From: an uncultured Oscillospiraceae bacterium
GTDB lineage: Bacteria; Bacillota; Clostridia; Oscillospirales; Ruminococcaceae
Length of the DNA stretch: 58,831 bases
Reading direction: 5' to 3'
NCBI GenBank assembly: GCA_934444765.1
Contig: CAKSDC010000013.1
Location: forward strand, 1-58,831
Numbering within the stretch: position 1 is the stretch's first letter; the number at the start of each line of letters is the position of its first letter. Below, piece after piece: positions 42,829 through 52,129 of the stretch. The notes below the pieces were generated by a model that made no database searches, was not told the DNA's origin, and saw nothing but the letters and a program-made list of their open reading frames with translations. Position numbers and translations under genes: made by a program.

Positions 42829-44685
42829 ATGACGTTTACTAAAAAACAGAAAAAAAAGCTCCGACAGATTGCTATAGGTGTAGCATTATTTATAGTCTCT
42901 CTGTTGCTACCTTTAAAAAACTTCGATTGGTACGTTCAAATAATACCATATATTATAACCTATATAGTGTTAAGCTATAAGGTAATAAAAAAGTCGTTTA
43001 AGAACATTTTAAACGGCAACGTGTTCGACGAAAACTTTTTAATGGTAATAGCAAGTATAGGTGCTTTCTTTACTGGCGAATATCCCGAAGCAGTAGCAGT
43101 AATGTTATTCTTTAATGTGGGAGAATTTTTTGAAGACTATGCCGTAAATAAGTCAAGAAAGTCTATAACTTCCCTAATGGATATAAGACCAGATACCGCT
43201 ACTATAGAAGTAGACGGTCAGTTAAAACAGGTATCACCTGAAGAACTTAAAATAGGCGACGTAATAACCGTATCTGCTGGTGAAAAGATTGCCATAGACG
43301 GCGAAGTTATCGAAGGTTCTTCTTCTGTAGATACTTCCGCTATTACTGGAGAGTCCGTTCCAAGAAGTCTTTCTGTAGGCGATAAGGCTACCAGTGGATA
43401 CATCAACTTAACAGGTACTATAAAGGTAAAGACCGAAAAGTTATTCACAGATAGTACAGTATCTAAAATTTTGGACTTAGTAGAAAATGCTTCTTCTAAA
43501 AAAGCCAAAGCAGAAAAGTTCATTACTAAGTTTGCTAAATACTATACTCCTATAGTAGTAATATTAGCAGTATTATTAGCTATACTACCACCTATAGTAA
43601 CACATTCCGCATTTTCGCCATGGGTATATCGTGCGATGACGTTTTTAGTAATATCTTGTCCATGTGCATTAGTAATATCCGTACCGCTTGGATTTTTTGG
43701 TGGTATAGGCGGAGCGTCTTCCAGTGGTATATTAGTTAAGGGTAGTAACAGTTTAGAAACTCTTTCCACTATAGATACTATAGCTTTTGATAAGACGGGT
43801 ACTCTAACACAGGGTGTATTTGAAGTTACTGAGATATCACCTACTAACAAAGTATCAAAAGATAGACTATTAGAAGTTACTGCTTTAGCTGAGGGATATT
43901 CAAACCACCCAGTATCTAAATCTTTAAAGAAAGCGTACGCTAAGAGTATAGACCTAAATAGAGTATCCGAAGCTAAAGAAATCGCTGGTAAGGGTATATC
44001 TGCTAAAGTGGACGGAAACACTATCTATGTTGGCAATCTATCGTTAATGAACAGTATCGGTATCAAGTGCGAACCCTCTAACAGTATAGGAACTATAGTA
44101 TACGTTGCTAACGATACTGAATATTTAGGCTATATAGTAGTATCCGATATAGTTAAACCTTCAGCTAAGACTACCATGGAACGTTTGAAATCTTTAGGTA
44201 TTCAAAAGACTATCATGCTAACTGGTGACTTAGACGCAGTAGCTAATGCAGTATCTAAAGAAATAGGCGTAGACGAATACCATGCCGAACTAATGCCTCA
44301 AGACAAAGCCTCTATAGTAGAAGGCTTAAAGAATGAAGGTAGAAAGACTATGTTCGTCGGCGACGGTATCAACGACGCTCCAGTATTAGCACTATCTGAC
44401 GTATCGGTAGCTATGGGCGGTTTAGGTTCTGACTCTGCTATAGAAATCTCTGATATAGTAATAATGAACGATGACATCTCTAAAATAGCCGACGCTATAA
44501 ACATTTCTAAACGTACACTTGGAATAGTTAAGCAAAACATAGTATTCGCTATAAGCGTAAAAGTTATAGTAATGATATTAGGTGCTTTAGGTATAGCCAA
44601 CATATGGTTAGCTGTATTCGCTGACGTTGGAGTATCTGTAATAGCCATTTTGAATTCTATGAGAACGTTAAAATTCAAAAACTAA
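42829..44685 (+). CDS. Zn/Cd-type P1B ATPase lacking an N-terminal HMA domain
   Basis: 618 residues. Starts directly with a short basic tail (TKKQKKKLRQIA) and the first helix. The CPC motif sits in LVISCPCALVISVPLGFFGG, typical of zinc/cadmium exporters, and is followed by FDKTGTLTQGVFEV, NHPVSKSL and GDGINDAPVLALSD. The actuator motif is ITGESVPRS. Length and sequence show no HMA domain. The stand-alone HMA protein two genes upstream resembles the missing domain. GTG 42817 lies inside the aaaggtg binding site, so ATG 42829 is used. The gene is 27 bases after copA. Confidence 0.92.
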   Translation: MTFTKKQKKKLRQIAIGVALFIVSLLLPLKNFDWYVQIIPYIITYIVLSYKVIKKSFKNILNGNVFDENFLMVIASIGAFFTGEYPEAVAVMLFFNVGEFFEDYAVNKSRKSITSLMDIRPDTATIEVDGQLKQVSPEELKIGDVITVSAGEKIAIDGEVIEGSSSVDTSAITGESVPRSLSVGDKATSGYINLTGTIKVKTEKLFTDSTVSKILDLVENASSKKAKAEKFITKFAKYYTPIVVILAVLLAILPPIVTHSAFSPWVYRAMTFLVISCPCALVISVPLGFFGGIGGASSSGILVKGSNSLETLSTIDTIAFDKTGTLTQGVFEVTEISPTNKVSKDRLLEVTALAEGYSNHPVSKSLKKAYAKSIDLNRVSEAKEIAGKGISAKVDGNTIYVGNLSLMNSIGIKCEPSNSIGTIVYVANDTEYLGYIVVSDIVKPSAKTTMERLKSLGIQKTIMLTGDLDAVANAVSKEIGVDEYHAELMPQDKASIVEGLKNEGRKTMFVGDGINDAPVLALSDVSVAMGGLGSDSAIEISDIVIMNDDISKIADAINISKRTLGIVKQNIVFAISVKVIVMILGALGIANIWLAVFADVGVSVIAILNSMRTLKFKN

Positions 44686-44754
44686 AAATATTCCAACATT
44701 TTGCAGTGCGTGATATTTACTAAAAATATCGGCTAAACTTTAAAAATATTAAGT

Positions 44755-44792
44755 TAAAAATCCCATTAGCTAAATAACTAATGGGATTTTTC
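44755..44792 (+). terminator. Intrinsic terminator of the metal-efflux cluster
   Basis: Stem aaaaatcccattag / ctaatgggattttt with a loop of about eight bases and a T run. Confidence 0.88.
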
Positions 44793-44845
44793 GGTGAAAA
44801 GCCTAAATATATTAAGAATTTTAGCAAAAAAATTTTTCTAACCTG

Positions 44846-44874
44846 TTGACAAATAAAAATTTATGGTGTATAAT
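44846..44874 (+). promoter_or_regulatory. Promoter of gltBD
   Basis: TTGACA (44846-44851), 17-bp spacer, TATAAT (44869-44874). Transcription would begin near 44881. Confidence 0.82.
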
Positions 44875-44908
44875 AACTTTCAGAAAGATGTTTATACGTT
44901 ATATATCA

Positions 44909-44983
44909 TAGGCAAAGACGCTTATTAATTATGAATGAAACTTAATTGTAGCATTCATAGGTGGGTGTCTTTGCCTTTTTTTG
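44909..44983 (+). promoter_or_regulatory. Terminator-like attenuator in the gltB leader
   Basis: Outer stem ggcaaagac (44911-44919) pairs with gtctttgcc (44967-44975). An inner stem atgaatg (44931-44937) pairs with cattcat (44952-44958). A run of seven T follows (44976-44982). It lies between the promoter and the gltB start, so an unregulated transcript should often stop here. Clostridial nitrogen genes are known to have ANTAR-controlled leaders of this kind; whether this is one is not shown. Confidence 0.75.
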
Positions 44984-45055
44984 GTATACGTACAGACGGT
45001 TTCTATTAAGACTTTCATATCTAAGAAAAAATAGTTCATAAGGAGTGTGTTACTT

Positions 45056-48000
45056 TTGGATAACTTTAAAATACAAGAACCTTTTGAAAAGCAAGGACTA
45101 TACAATCCAAGGTTTGAACATGATAACTGCGGTATAGGTTCGGTAGTTAATATTAAAGGTATTAAATCAAGAGAAGTAGTGGAAAACGCTCTTCGTATAG
45201 TAGAAAATTTGGAACACCGTGCAGGTAAAGATGCTGAAGGCAAAACTGGTGACGGTGTAGGTATATTATTACAGATATGTCACGAATTCTTTAAAAAAGA
45301 ATGTGACCAACTTGGCTTTGACATCGGCGAAGAAAGAGACTATGGTATAGGTATGTTCTTCTTCCCACAAGACGAACTAAAGAAAAATCAGGCTAAAAAG
45401 CTATTTGAAATTATAGTACAAAAAGAAGGTATGGAATTTATCGGTTGGAGAACCGTTCCTACTAATCCTGACGTGTTAGGTTCTAAGGCTCGTGAGAGTA
45501 TGCCATGTATCATGCAAGGCTTCGTTAAAAGACCTACCGACTGTCCTAAAGGCTTAGACTTTGATAGAAAACTATACATTGCAAGACGTGTATTTGAACA
45601 GAGTAACGAAACTACTTATGTAGTATCTCTTTCAAGTAGAACTATAGTATATAAGGGTATGTTTTTAGTTACTGAACTTCGTTCATTCTTTGACGACCTA
45701 CAACATAAAGACTTCAAGTCTGCTATTGCCACTGTACACTCACGTTTTTCAACTAATACCAATCCAAGTTGGCAAAAGGCACACCCTAATAGATTTATCG
45801 TCCATAACGGCGAAATTAACACTATTACTGGTAACGTTGACAAGATGCTTTCCAGAGAAGAAATAGTATCTTGTGAACCTCTAAAAGACCCTATGCACAA
45901 GATACTACCTATCATCAATCCAGCAGGTTCTGACTCTGCAAGATTAGATAACGCTTTAGAGTTCATGATTATGGGTGGCGTGCCTATGCCTTTAGCAGTT
46001 ATGATTACTATTCCTGAACCTTGGAAGAATAATAGAACTATGCCTAAAGAAAAGAAAGACTTCTATCAGTACTACGCTACTATGATGGAACCTTGGGACG
46101 GTCCAGCCTCTATAATCTTTTCCGACGGCGACATGGTAGGTGCAGTATTAGATAGAAACGGTCTTAGACCTTCAAGATACTGTATAACTTCCGATGACTT
46201 TTTAATACTATCTTCCGAAGTGGGCGTTATAGATATTCCAGCAGAAAAGATAGTTAAAAAAGACCGTCTACGTCCTGGTAAGATGTTATTAGTAGATACC
46301 GTTAAGGGTAAACTAATCGACGATGACGAACTTAAAGAATACTATGCTACCCGTCAACCTTATGGTGAATGGTTAGACGCTAACCTTGTTAGACTTAAAG
46401 ACTTAAAAATTCCAAGCAAAGGATTAATCCACTACTCACACGATGAGTTAGTAAGACTACAAAAAGCGTTCGGTTACACCTATGAGGATATCAGAACCAG
46501 TATCTTACCTATGGCTAAGACTGGTGGTGAACCTATGGCGGCTATGGGTGCGGATAGTCCATTACCTCCACTATCCAATATGAACCCTCCTCTATTCAAC
46601 TACTTTAAGCAACTATTCGCACAGGTTACTAACCCTCCTTTTGACGCTATAAGAGAAGAAATAGTAACTGATAACTGCGTATATATTGGTAAAGACGGTA
46701 ACATCTTAGAGGAAAAACCTGAAAACTGTCACGTATTAAAGATAGAAAATCCTATACTAACAAGCCTTGATATGTTAAAAATCAAGTCTATGAATATCGA
46801 AGGTTTTAAGGTAGCTACCATTCCTATGACATACTATAAAGGTACTGCTATCGAAAAGGCTATACATCACCTATTTGTAGAAGCTGATAAGGCTTTCAAA
46901 GACGGTGCTAATATACTAATTCTTTCCGACCGTGAAGTGGATGAATATCACGTACCTATGCCATCGTTATTAGCCGTATCGGCTTTACAGCAACACTTAG
47001 TAAGTACTAAAAAGAGAACTTCTGTAGCTATAATTCTTGAAACTGCTGAACCAAGAGAAGTACACCATTTCGCTACACTACTTGGTTATGGTGCAAGTGC
47101 TATAAATCCATACTTAGCACAGGAAACTATTAGGGACTTAATTAGAGATAACGTTCTTGATAAAGACTACTACGCAGCAGAAACTGACTATAACAAGTGC
47201 GTATTAAAGGGAATTATCAAGATAGCCTCTAAAATGGGTATATCCACTATACAATCCTATCAAGGTTCTAAGATATTCGAGGCTATAGGCGTTAGCAAGG
47301 AAGTTATAGATAAGTACTTCACAGATACTGTCAGTCGTGTAGGCGGTATAACCATGAACGATATCTCTAAGAGAATAGAGGCTCTACACTCTTCCGCATT
47401 CGACCCACTTGGATTAGACGTAGATATCGACGTAGATAGTGTAGGTAGTCACAAGTTAAGAAGCAACAAGGAAGAACATCTATACACTCCAGAGACTATT
47501 CACCTACTACAACTATCCACTCAAAGAGGCGACTACGGTCTATTTAAACAGTACGTAGAGGCTATCAACAGAGAAGATAGGTTTATGAACCTACGTAGTA
47601 TATTAGACTTCAAGTTCGACGAAAACGGTGGCATTCCTATAGACGAAGTGGAAAGCGTAGATAGTATAGTTAAGCGTTTCAAAACTGGTGCTATGTCTTA
47701 TGGTTCTATTTCCAAGGAAGCACACGAAACTATGGCTATAGCTATGAACAGATTAGGTGGTAAGTCCAACTCTGGTGAAGGTGGCGAAACTCCTGACAGA
47801 TTAGAAGACTTCCCTTACCTTGGCAAAAAGAACCGTGATAACAGATGTTCTGCTATTAAACAAGTAGCTTCTGGACGTTTTGGCGTAACTTCGGAATACT
47901 TAGTAAACGCTAAAGAACTTCAAATTAAGATGGCTCAAGGTGCAAAACCTGGTGAAGGTGGTCACTTACCAGCCGGCAAAGTATATCCATGGGTAGCTAA

Positions 48001-49636
48001 AACAAGACACTCCACACCAGGTGTAGGATTAATATCCCCACCACCACACCACGATATATACTCTATTGAAGACTTAGCACAGTTAATATACGACCTAAAG
48101 AACGCTAACAAAGATGCAAGAATTTCTGTTAAGTTAGTATCCGAAGCTGGCGTAGGTACTGTAGCAGCTGGTGTTGCTAAAGCAGGCGCTCAAGTAGTAT
48201 TAATTTCGGGATATGACGGCGGTACTGGTGCAGCACCAAGAAACTCTATCTACAATGCAGGACTTCCATGGGAATTAGGACTTGCTGAAACTCATCAAAC
48301 ACTCATCATGAACGGTTTACGTTCTAAGGTAGTAGTAGAAACCGACGGTAAGTTAATGACTGGTCGTGACGTATTAGTAGCTTTACTATTAGGTGCTGAA
48401 GAGTTCGGTTTTGCTACTGCTCCATTAGTAACTATGGGTTGCGTAATGATGAGAGTATGTAACTTAGATACCTGTCCAGTAGGTATAGCTACTCAAAATC
48501 CTGAACTTAGAAAGCGTTTTAAAGGTAAGCCTGAATATGTTGAAAACTTTATGAAGTTTATCGCTCAGGAACTACGTGAATACATGGCTAAGTTAGGCTA
48601 CAGAACTGTAGATGAATTAGTAGGTCGTTCCGACTTACTAAAGATTAGAGACGATATTAAAGATACCGTAGCTAAAAAAATAGATATGACTAACATTCTA
48701 TACAATCCATACGTAAACGATAGTTCAGTTAAGAGAGGTTTCGATAAAGACGATATCTACGACTTTGAACTCAACAAGACCGTAGACGAAACCTTAATCT
48801 TAAAGAAGATGAACTCCGCTTTAAAGAATAAGACTAAAAAGACTATCGAAATAGACGTTACTAATACTGATAGAACTGTAGGTACTATCTTTGGTTCTGA
48901 AATCACCAAGAGATACGGCGACCACGAACTTGAAGACGATACTTACACTGTTAAGTGTAACGGCAGTGGTGGTCAAAGTTTTGGTGCTTTTATTCCTAAA
49001 GGTCTAACCCTCGAACTAATCGGCGATAGCAATGACTACTTTGGTAAGGGTCTATCAGGTGGTAAGTTAATAGTATATCCTCCAGCAAACTCTACATTCA
49101 AGCAAGATGAAAACATTATCATTGGTAACGTTGCACTATATGGTGCTACGAGTGGTAAAGCGTTCATCAATGGTGTAGCTGGCGAACGTTTCTGTGTACG
49201 TAACTCTGGAGCTACCGCAGTAGTTGAAGGTGTTGGCGACCACGGTTGCGAATATATGACTGGTGGTAGAGTAGTAGTACTCGGCAAAACTGGTAAAAAC
49301 TTCGCTGCAGGTATGAGCGGTGGTGTAGCTTACGTTCTTGACGAAAACAGAGACCTATACATGAAGATGAATAAAGAGTTAGTATCTTTAAACAGTGTTA
49401 CCGAAAAGCACGATATCAACGAATTAAAATCCATTATCGAAGAACACGTAAACGCTACTAATTCTCAAAAAGGTAAGGAAATCCTCGATAACTTTGATGA
49501 ATACCTACCTAAGTTTAAGAAGATACTCCCTTATGATTACGCTCGTATGCTATCGACTATTATTAAGTATGAAGAAAAAGGTATGAGTAGCGAAGAGGCT
49601 CAAATAGAGGCTTTTTACGCTAACAAAGCTCATTAA
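45056..49636 (+). CDS. gltB: Glutamate synthase large subunit
   Basis: 1526 residues. It forms glutamate from glutamine and 2-oxoglutarate. The glutaminase domain begins at Cys25 in HDNCGIGSVV, so a 24-residue propeptide is removed. A central domain and the synthase domain with the FMN and 3Fe-4S region (GAMSYGSISKEAHETMA, SGEGGETPDR, PHHDIYSIEDL and CNLDTCPVGIATQ) follow. The C-terminal beta-helix contains repeats such as GLSGGKLIVYPP and GGRVVVLGKTGKNFAAGMSGG. The start is TTG 45056, nine bases after aaggag; the GTG at 45047 is less well placed. The small subunit follows in 20 bases. Confidence 0.97.
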   Translation: MDNFKIQEPFEKQGLYNPRFEHDNCGIGSVVNIKGIKSREVVENALRIVENLEHRAGKDAEGKTGDGVGILLQICHEFFKKECDQLGFDIGEERDYGIGMFFFPQDELKKNQAKKLFEIIVQKEGMEFIGWRTVPTNPDVLGSKARESMPCIMQGFVKRPTDCPKGLDFDRKLYIARRVFEQSNETTYVVSLSSRTIVYKGMFLVTELRSFFDDLQHKDFKSAIATVHSRFSTNTNPSWQKAHPNRFIVHNGEINTITGNVDKMLSREEIVSCEPLKDPMHKILPIINPAGSDSARLDNALEFMIMGGVPMPLAVMITIPEPWKNNRTMPKEKKDFYQYYATMMEPWDGPASIIFSDGDMVGAVLDRNGLRPSRYCITSDDFLILSSEVGVIDIPAEKIVKKDRLRPGKMLLVDTVKGKLIDDDELKEYYATRQPYGEWLDANLVRLKDLKIPSKGLIHYSHDELVRLQKAFGYTYEDIRTSILPMAKTGGEPMAAMGADSPLPPLSNMNPPLFNYFKQLFAQVTNPPFDAIREEIVTDNCVYIGKDGNILEEKPENCHVLKIENPILTSLDMLKIKSMNIEGFKVATIPMTYYKGTAIEKAIHHLFVEADKAFKDGANILILSDREVDEYHVPMPSLLAVSALQQHLVSTKKRTSVAIILETAEPREVHHFATLLGYGASAINPYLAQETIRDLIRDNVLDKDYYAAETDYNKCVLKGIIKIASKMGISTIQSYQGSKIFEAIGVSKEVIDKYFTDTVSRVGGITMNDISKRIEALHSSAFDPLGLDVDIDVDSVGSHKLRSNKEEHLYTPETIHLLQLSTQRGDYGLFKQYVEAINREDRFMNLRSILDFKFDENGGIPIDEVESVDSIVKRFKTGAMSYGSISKEAHETMAIAMNRLGGKSNSGEGGETPDRLEDFPYLGKKNRDNRCSAIKQVASGRFGVTSEYLVNAKELQIKMAQGAKPGEGGHLPAGKVYPWVAKTRHSTPGVGLISPPPHHDIYSIEDLAQLIYDLKNANKDARISVKLVSEAGVGTVAAGVAKAGAQVVLISGYDGGTGAAPRNSIYNAGLPWELGLAETHQTLIMNGLRSKVVVETDGKLMTGRDVLVALLLGAEEFGFATAPLVTMGCVMMRVCNLDTCPVGIATQNPELRKRFKGKPEYVENFMKFIAQELREYMAKLGYRTVDELVGRSDLLKIRDDIKDTVAKKIDMTNILYNPYVNDSSVKRGFDKDDIYDFELNKTVDETLILKKMNSALKNKTKKTIEIDVTNTDRTVGTIFGSEITKRYGDHELEDDTYTVKCNGSGGQSFGAFIPKGLTLELIGDSNDYFGKGLSGGKLIVYPPANSTFKQDENIIIGNVALYGATSGKAFINGVAGERFCVRNSGATAVVEGVGDHGCEYMTGGRVVVLGKTGKNFAAGMSGGVAYVLDENRDLYMKMNKELVSLNSVTEKHDINELKSIIEEHVNATNSQKGKEILDNFDEYLPKFKKILPYDYARMLSTIIKYEEKGMSSEEAQIEAFYANKAH

Positions 49637-49656
49637 TTTAAGGGAGGTATTATATA

Positions 49657-51138
49657 ATGGGTAAGCCTACAGGTTTTTTAGAATATGATAGAAAGGTTAG
49701 CACTGCTATAGAACCTACTGAAAGAATTAAAAATTTTAACGAATTTCATATACCTCTTTCTACAGAAGAACAGAAGTTACAAGGAGCTCGTTGTATGGAC
49801 TGTGGAGTTCCATTCTGTCAATCTGGTAAAAAGTTATGCGGAATGGTATCAGGTTGTCCACTAAACAATCTAATTCCAGAATGGAACGACCTTGTATACT
49901 GTGGTCAGTTAGACCAAGCCGTCCATAGACTACTATTAACTAACAACTTCCCTGAGTTTACATCAAGAGTATGTCCTGCTCTATGTGAAAAGGCTTGTAC
50001 TTGTGGTCTAAATGGCGACCCTGTATCTGTAAGAGAGAACGAACACGCTATCATAGAAAACGCTTTCGCTAACGGATTGATTGAGCCAAAAGTTCCTACT
50101 TTAAGGACTGGCAAAACTGTAGCCGTAATAGGTTCTGGACCTTCTGGTTTAGCTACCGCTCAGCAACTAAACAAAAGAGGTCACAAAGTAACAGTATACG
50201 AACGTGCCGACAGAATAGGCGGTCTACTAATGTATGGTATTCCTAATATGAAGTTAGAAAAGTCTGTAATAGACAGACGTGTTGACCTAATGAAGGCTGA
50301 AGGCATAGAGTTCGTAACCAATGCTAACGTTGGCGAAAACGTAGACGCTAAAAAGATTATCGAAGATTACGACGCAGTAGTTCTTGCTTGTGGTGCTACT
50401 AATCCAAGAGATATTAACGCTACAGGCAGAGATGCTAAAGGTATCTACTTCGCTGTAGACTTTTTAAAGTCTACCACTAAGAGTCTATTAGACTCTAACC
50501 TTGCTGAGGGTACTTACATTTCCGCTAAGGATAAAAACGTAGTAGTAATAGGCGGTGGTGATACTGGTAACGACTGCGTAGGTACTTCTATCCGTCACGG
50601 CTGTAAGTCTGTAACTCAATTAGAGATGATGCCTAAAGCTCCTGACGAAAGAACCGCTGATAATCCTTGGCCTGAATGGCCTAAAGTCTGCAAAACAGAC
50701 TACGGTCAAGAAGAGGCTATAGCAGTATTCGGTCACGACCCAAGAGTATACCAAACTACGGTTAAAGAGTTCTACAAGGACGAAAATGGAAATCTATGTG
50801 GTATTCAAACTGTAAAGGTTCACTTTGTAAACGAAGACGGTAAGAGAGTACTTAAAGAAATAGAAGGTTCTGAAAAGTATCTTGACGCTGACTTAGTATT
50901 AATAGCTGCTGGATTTTTAGGTTCTCAACAGTACGTTACCGACGCTTTTGGCGTAGAGGTAAATGCAAGAACTAACGTTGCTACTGCTGAAAATAGTTAC
51001 GCTACTAACGTTCCAAAAGTATTCACTGCTGGTGATATGCACCGTGGACAGTCTTTAGTAGTATGGGCTATTCAAGAGGGACGCTCAGTAGCTAAAGAAA
51101 TAGATAAGTATCTTATGGGTTATACTAACCTTAGATAA
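49657..51138 (+). CDS. gltD: Glutamate synthase small subunit
   Basis: 493 residues. An N-terminal domain carries cysteines for two 4Fe-4S clusters (ARCMDCGVPFCQSG, CPLNNLIPEWN, CPALCEKACTCG). FAD- and NADPH-binding domains follow: VAVIGSGPSGLATAQQL, ERADRIGGLLMYGIPNMKL, VVVIGGGDTGNDC and FTAGDMHRGQSLVVWAIQEGR. It passes electrons from NADPH to the large subunit. Start after aagggaggt. It ends the gltBD operon. Confidence 0.96.
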   Translation: MGKPTGFLEYDRKVSTAIEPTERIKNFNEFHIPLSTEEQKLQGARCMDCGVPFCQSGKKLCGMVSGCPLNNLIPEWNDLVYCGQLDQAVHRLLLTNNFPEFTSRVCPALCEKACTCGLNGDPVSVRENEHAIIENAFANGLIEPKVPTLRTGKTVAVIGSGPSGLATAQQLNKRGHKVTVYERADRIGGLLMYGIPNMKLEKSVIDRRVDLMKAEGIEFVTNANVGENVDAKKIIEDYDAVVLACGATNPRDINATGRDAKGIYFAVDFLKSTTKSLLDSNLAEGTYISAKDKNVVVIGGGDTGNDCVGTSIRHGCKSVTQLEMMPKAPDERTADNPWPEWPKVCKTDYGQEEAIAVFGHDPRVYQTTVKEFYKDENGNLCGIQTVKVHFVNEDGKRVLKEIEGSEKYLDADLVLIAAGFLGSQQYVTDAFGVEVNARTNVATAENSYATNVPKVFTAGDMHRGQSLVVWAIQEGRSVAKEIDKYLMGYTNLR

Positions 51139-51159
51139 ATATAGTCTTAATTTAAAACA

Positions 51160-51199
51160 GAAGACAGGCTTACTAAATACTCGTAAGCCTGTCTTTTGT
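51160..51199. terminator. Bidirectional terminator after gltD
   Basis: Stem agacaggcttac / gtaagcctgtct with an 8-base loop and a TTTTG tail; also usable by the convergent PHP gene. Confidence 0.85.
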
Positions 51200-51220
51200 C
51201 GTATTATAAGATTAAAACTC

Positions 51221-52081
51221 TTATTTGGAATACTCTTTTAACTGATGATTGTAGAATACATTAAAAGTATCCATATCGTTATAGTAAAAAGTATTATCGT
51301 ATCCTGTACCAAGTTTTAGATTAGGTTTAGCGTGTTCTCCGTGAAAGTCTGAACCACCAGTTATCAACAGACTGTACTTTTTAGCGACTGCGATATACTT
51401 TTCAGTCATAGCCTTATCGTGTTTGGAATAGTAACACTCTAAACCGTTTAGACCCAACCCTTTTAATCGGCATATTAGACTATCAAAAGTAGCATCGTCC
51501 AACTTTAAAGAACTCGGATGAGCCAATACAGACATTCCCCCAGACTGCTGAATAACGTCTAATATTCTTTCGGTAGTAGGTTTATGACTATCTACACTTT
51601 GGAACTCCTTAGTATCTAAATACTTTTCGAAAGCCTCTTGAATAGTATCGACATAGCCTCTACTTTTTAGAACCTGTGCAAAGTGTACTCTGCTTATAGC
51701 TTCACCTGAACATACTGCTTTAACTTCCTGAATACTAACGTCTATACTGTGTACCCTTAAAAGATAGTCACATATGCGATACGCTCTTTCCTTACGACCG
51801 TTAAGCCACCTATCCAAAACGGTCTGTAGAGTATCGTTAGGATATTTAAATCCTAAACATAGTATATGCATAGACCTATATTCACCGGAGGCTAACTCTA
51901 CACCGTTTAAAAGACGTATTCCAAAACTATCGGCGTATTGGTGAGCCTCTTTTAAACCTGAAATAGTATCATGGTCAGTAATAGCCATATGTGTTATGCC
52001 TATATCTTTAGCCATTTGCAGAACCTCTTTAGGTGAGTATTCACCGTCTGAATGGTTAGTGTGAACGTGCATATCTATCAT
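51221..52081 (-). CDS. PHP-domain phosphoesterase (RNase AM/TrpH-like)
   Basis: 286 residues. The metal-binding motifs of the PHP family are present: MIDMHVHTNHSDGEYSPKEV, ITDHDTISG, NGVELASGEY, LAHPSSLKL and ITGGSDFHGEH. TrpH/RNase AM members hydrolyse 3',5'-bisphosphonucleotides or trim RNA 5' ends. This one is likely similar, but its substrate is not known. The start is ATG 52081 after aaggaggt. Confidence 0.88.
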   Translation of the reverse strand: MIDMHVHTNHSDGEYSPKEVLQMAKDIGITHMAITDHDTISGLKEAHQYADSFGIRLLNGVELASGEYRSMHILCLGFKYPNDTLQTVLDRWLNGRKERAYRICDYLLRVHSIDVSIQEVKAVCSGEAISRVHFAQVLKSRGYVDTIQEAFEKYLDTKEFQSVDSHKPTTERILDVIQQSGGMSVLAHPSSLKLDDATFDSLICRLKGLGLNGLECYYSKHDKAMTEKYIAVAKKYSLLITGGSDFHGEHAKPNLKLGTGYDNTFYYNDMDTFNVFYNHQLKEYSK

Positions 52082-52129
52082 AATAAATAAAAACCTCCTT
52101 ATGTATTTAGTCTACAACGTTAGCCTATT

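Larger units (their letters stand above)
44686..45055. other. 370-bp intergenic region with terminator, promoter and gltB leader
   Basis: In order: the terminator of the efflux cluster (44755-44792), a consensus promoter (44846-44874), and a leader of about 175 bases containing a terminator-like hairpin (44909-44983). No ORF stands out. Confidence 0.75.

Noticed and set aside
45001..45056. T-box or known riboswitch in the gltB leader
   Set aside because: No T-box sequence (GGTGG-type) or known aptamer core is recognisable; only the terminator-like hairpin is supported.
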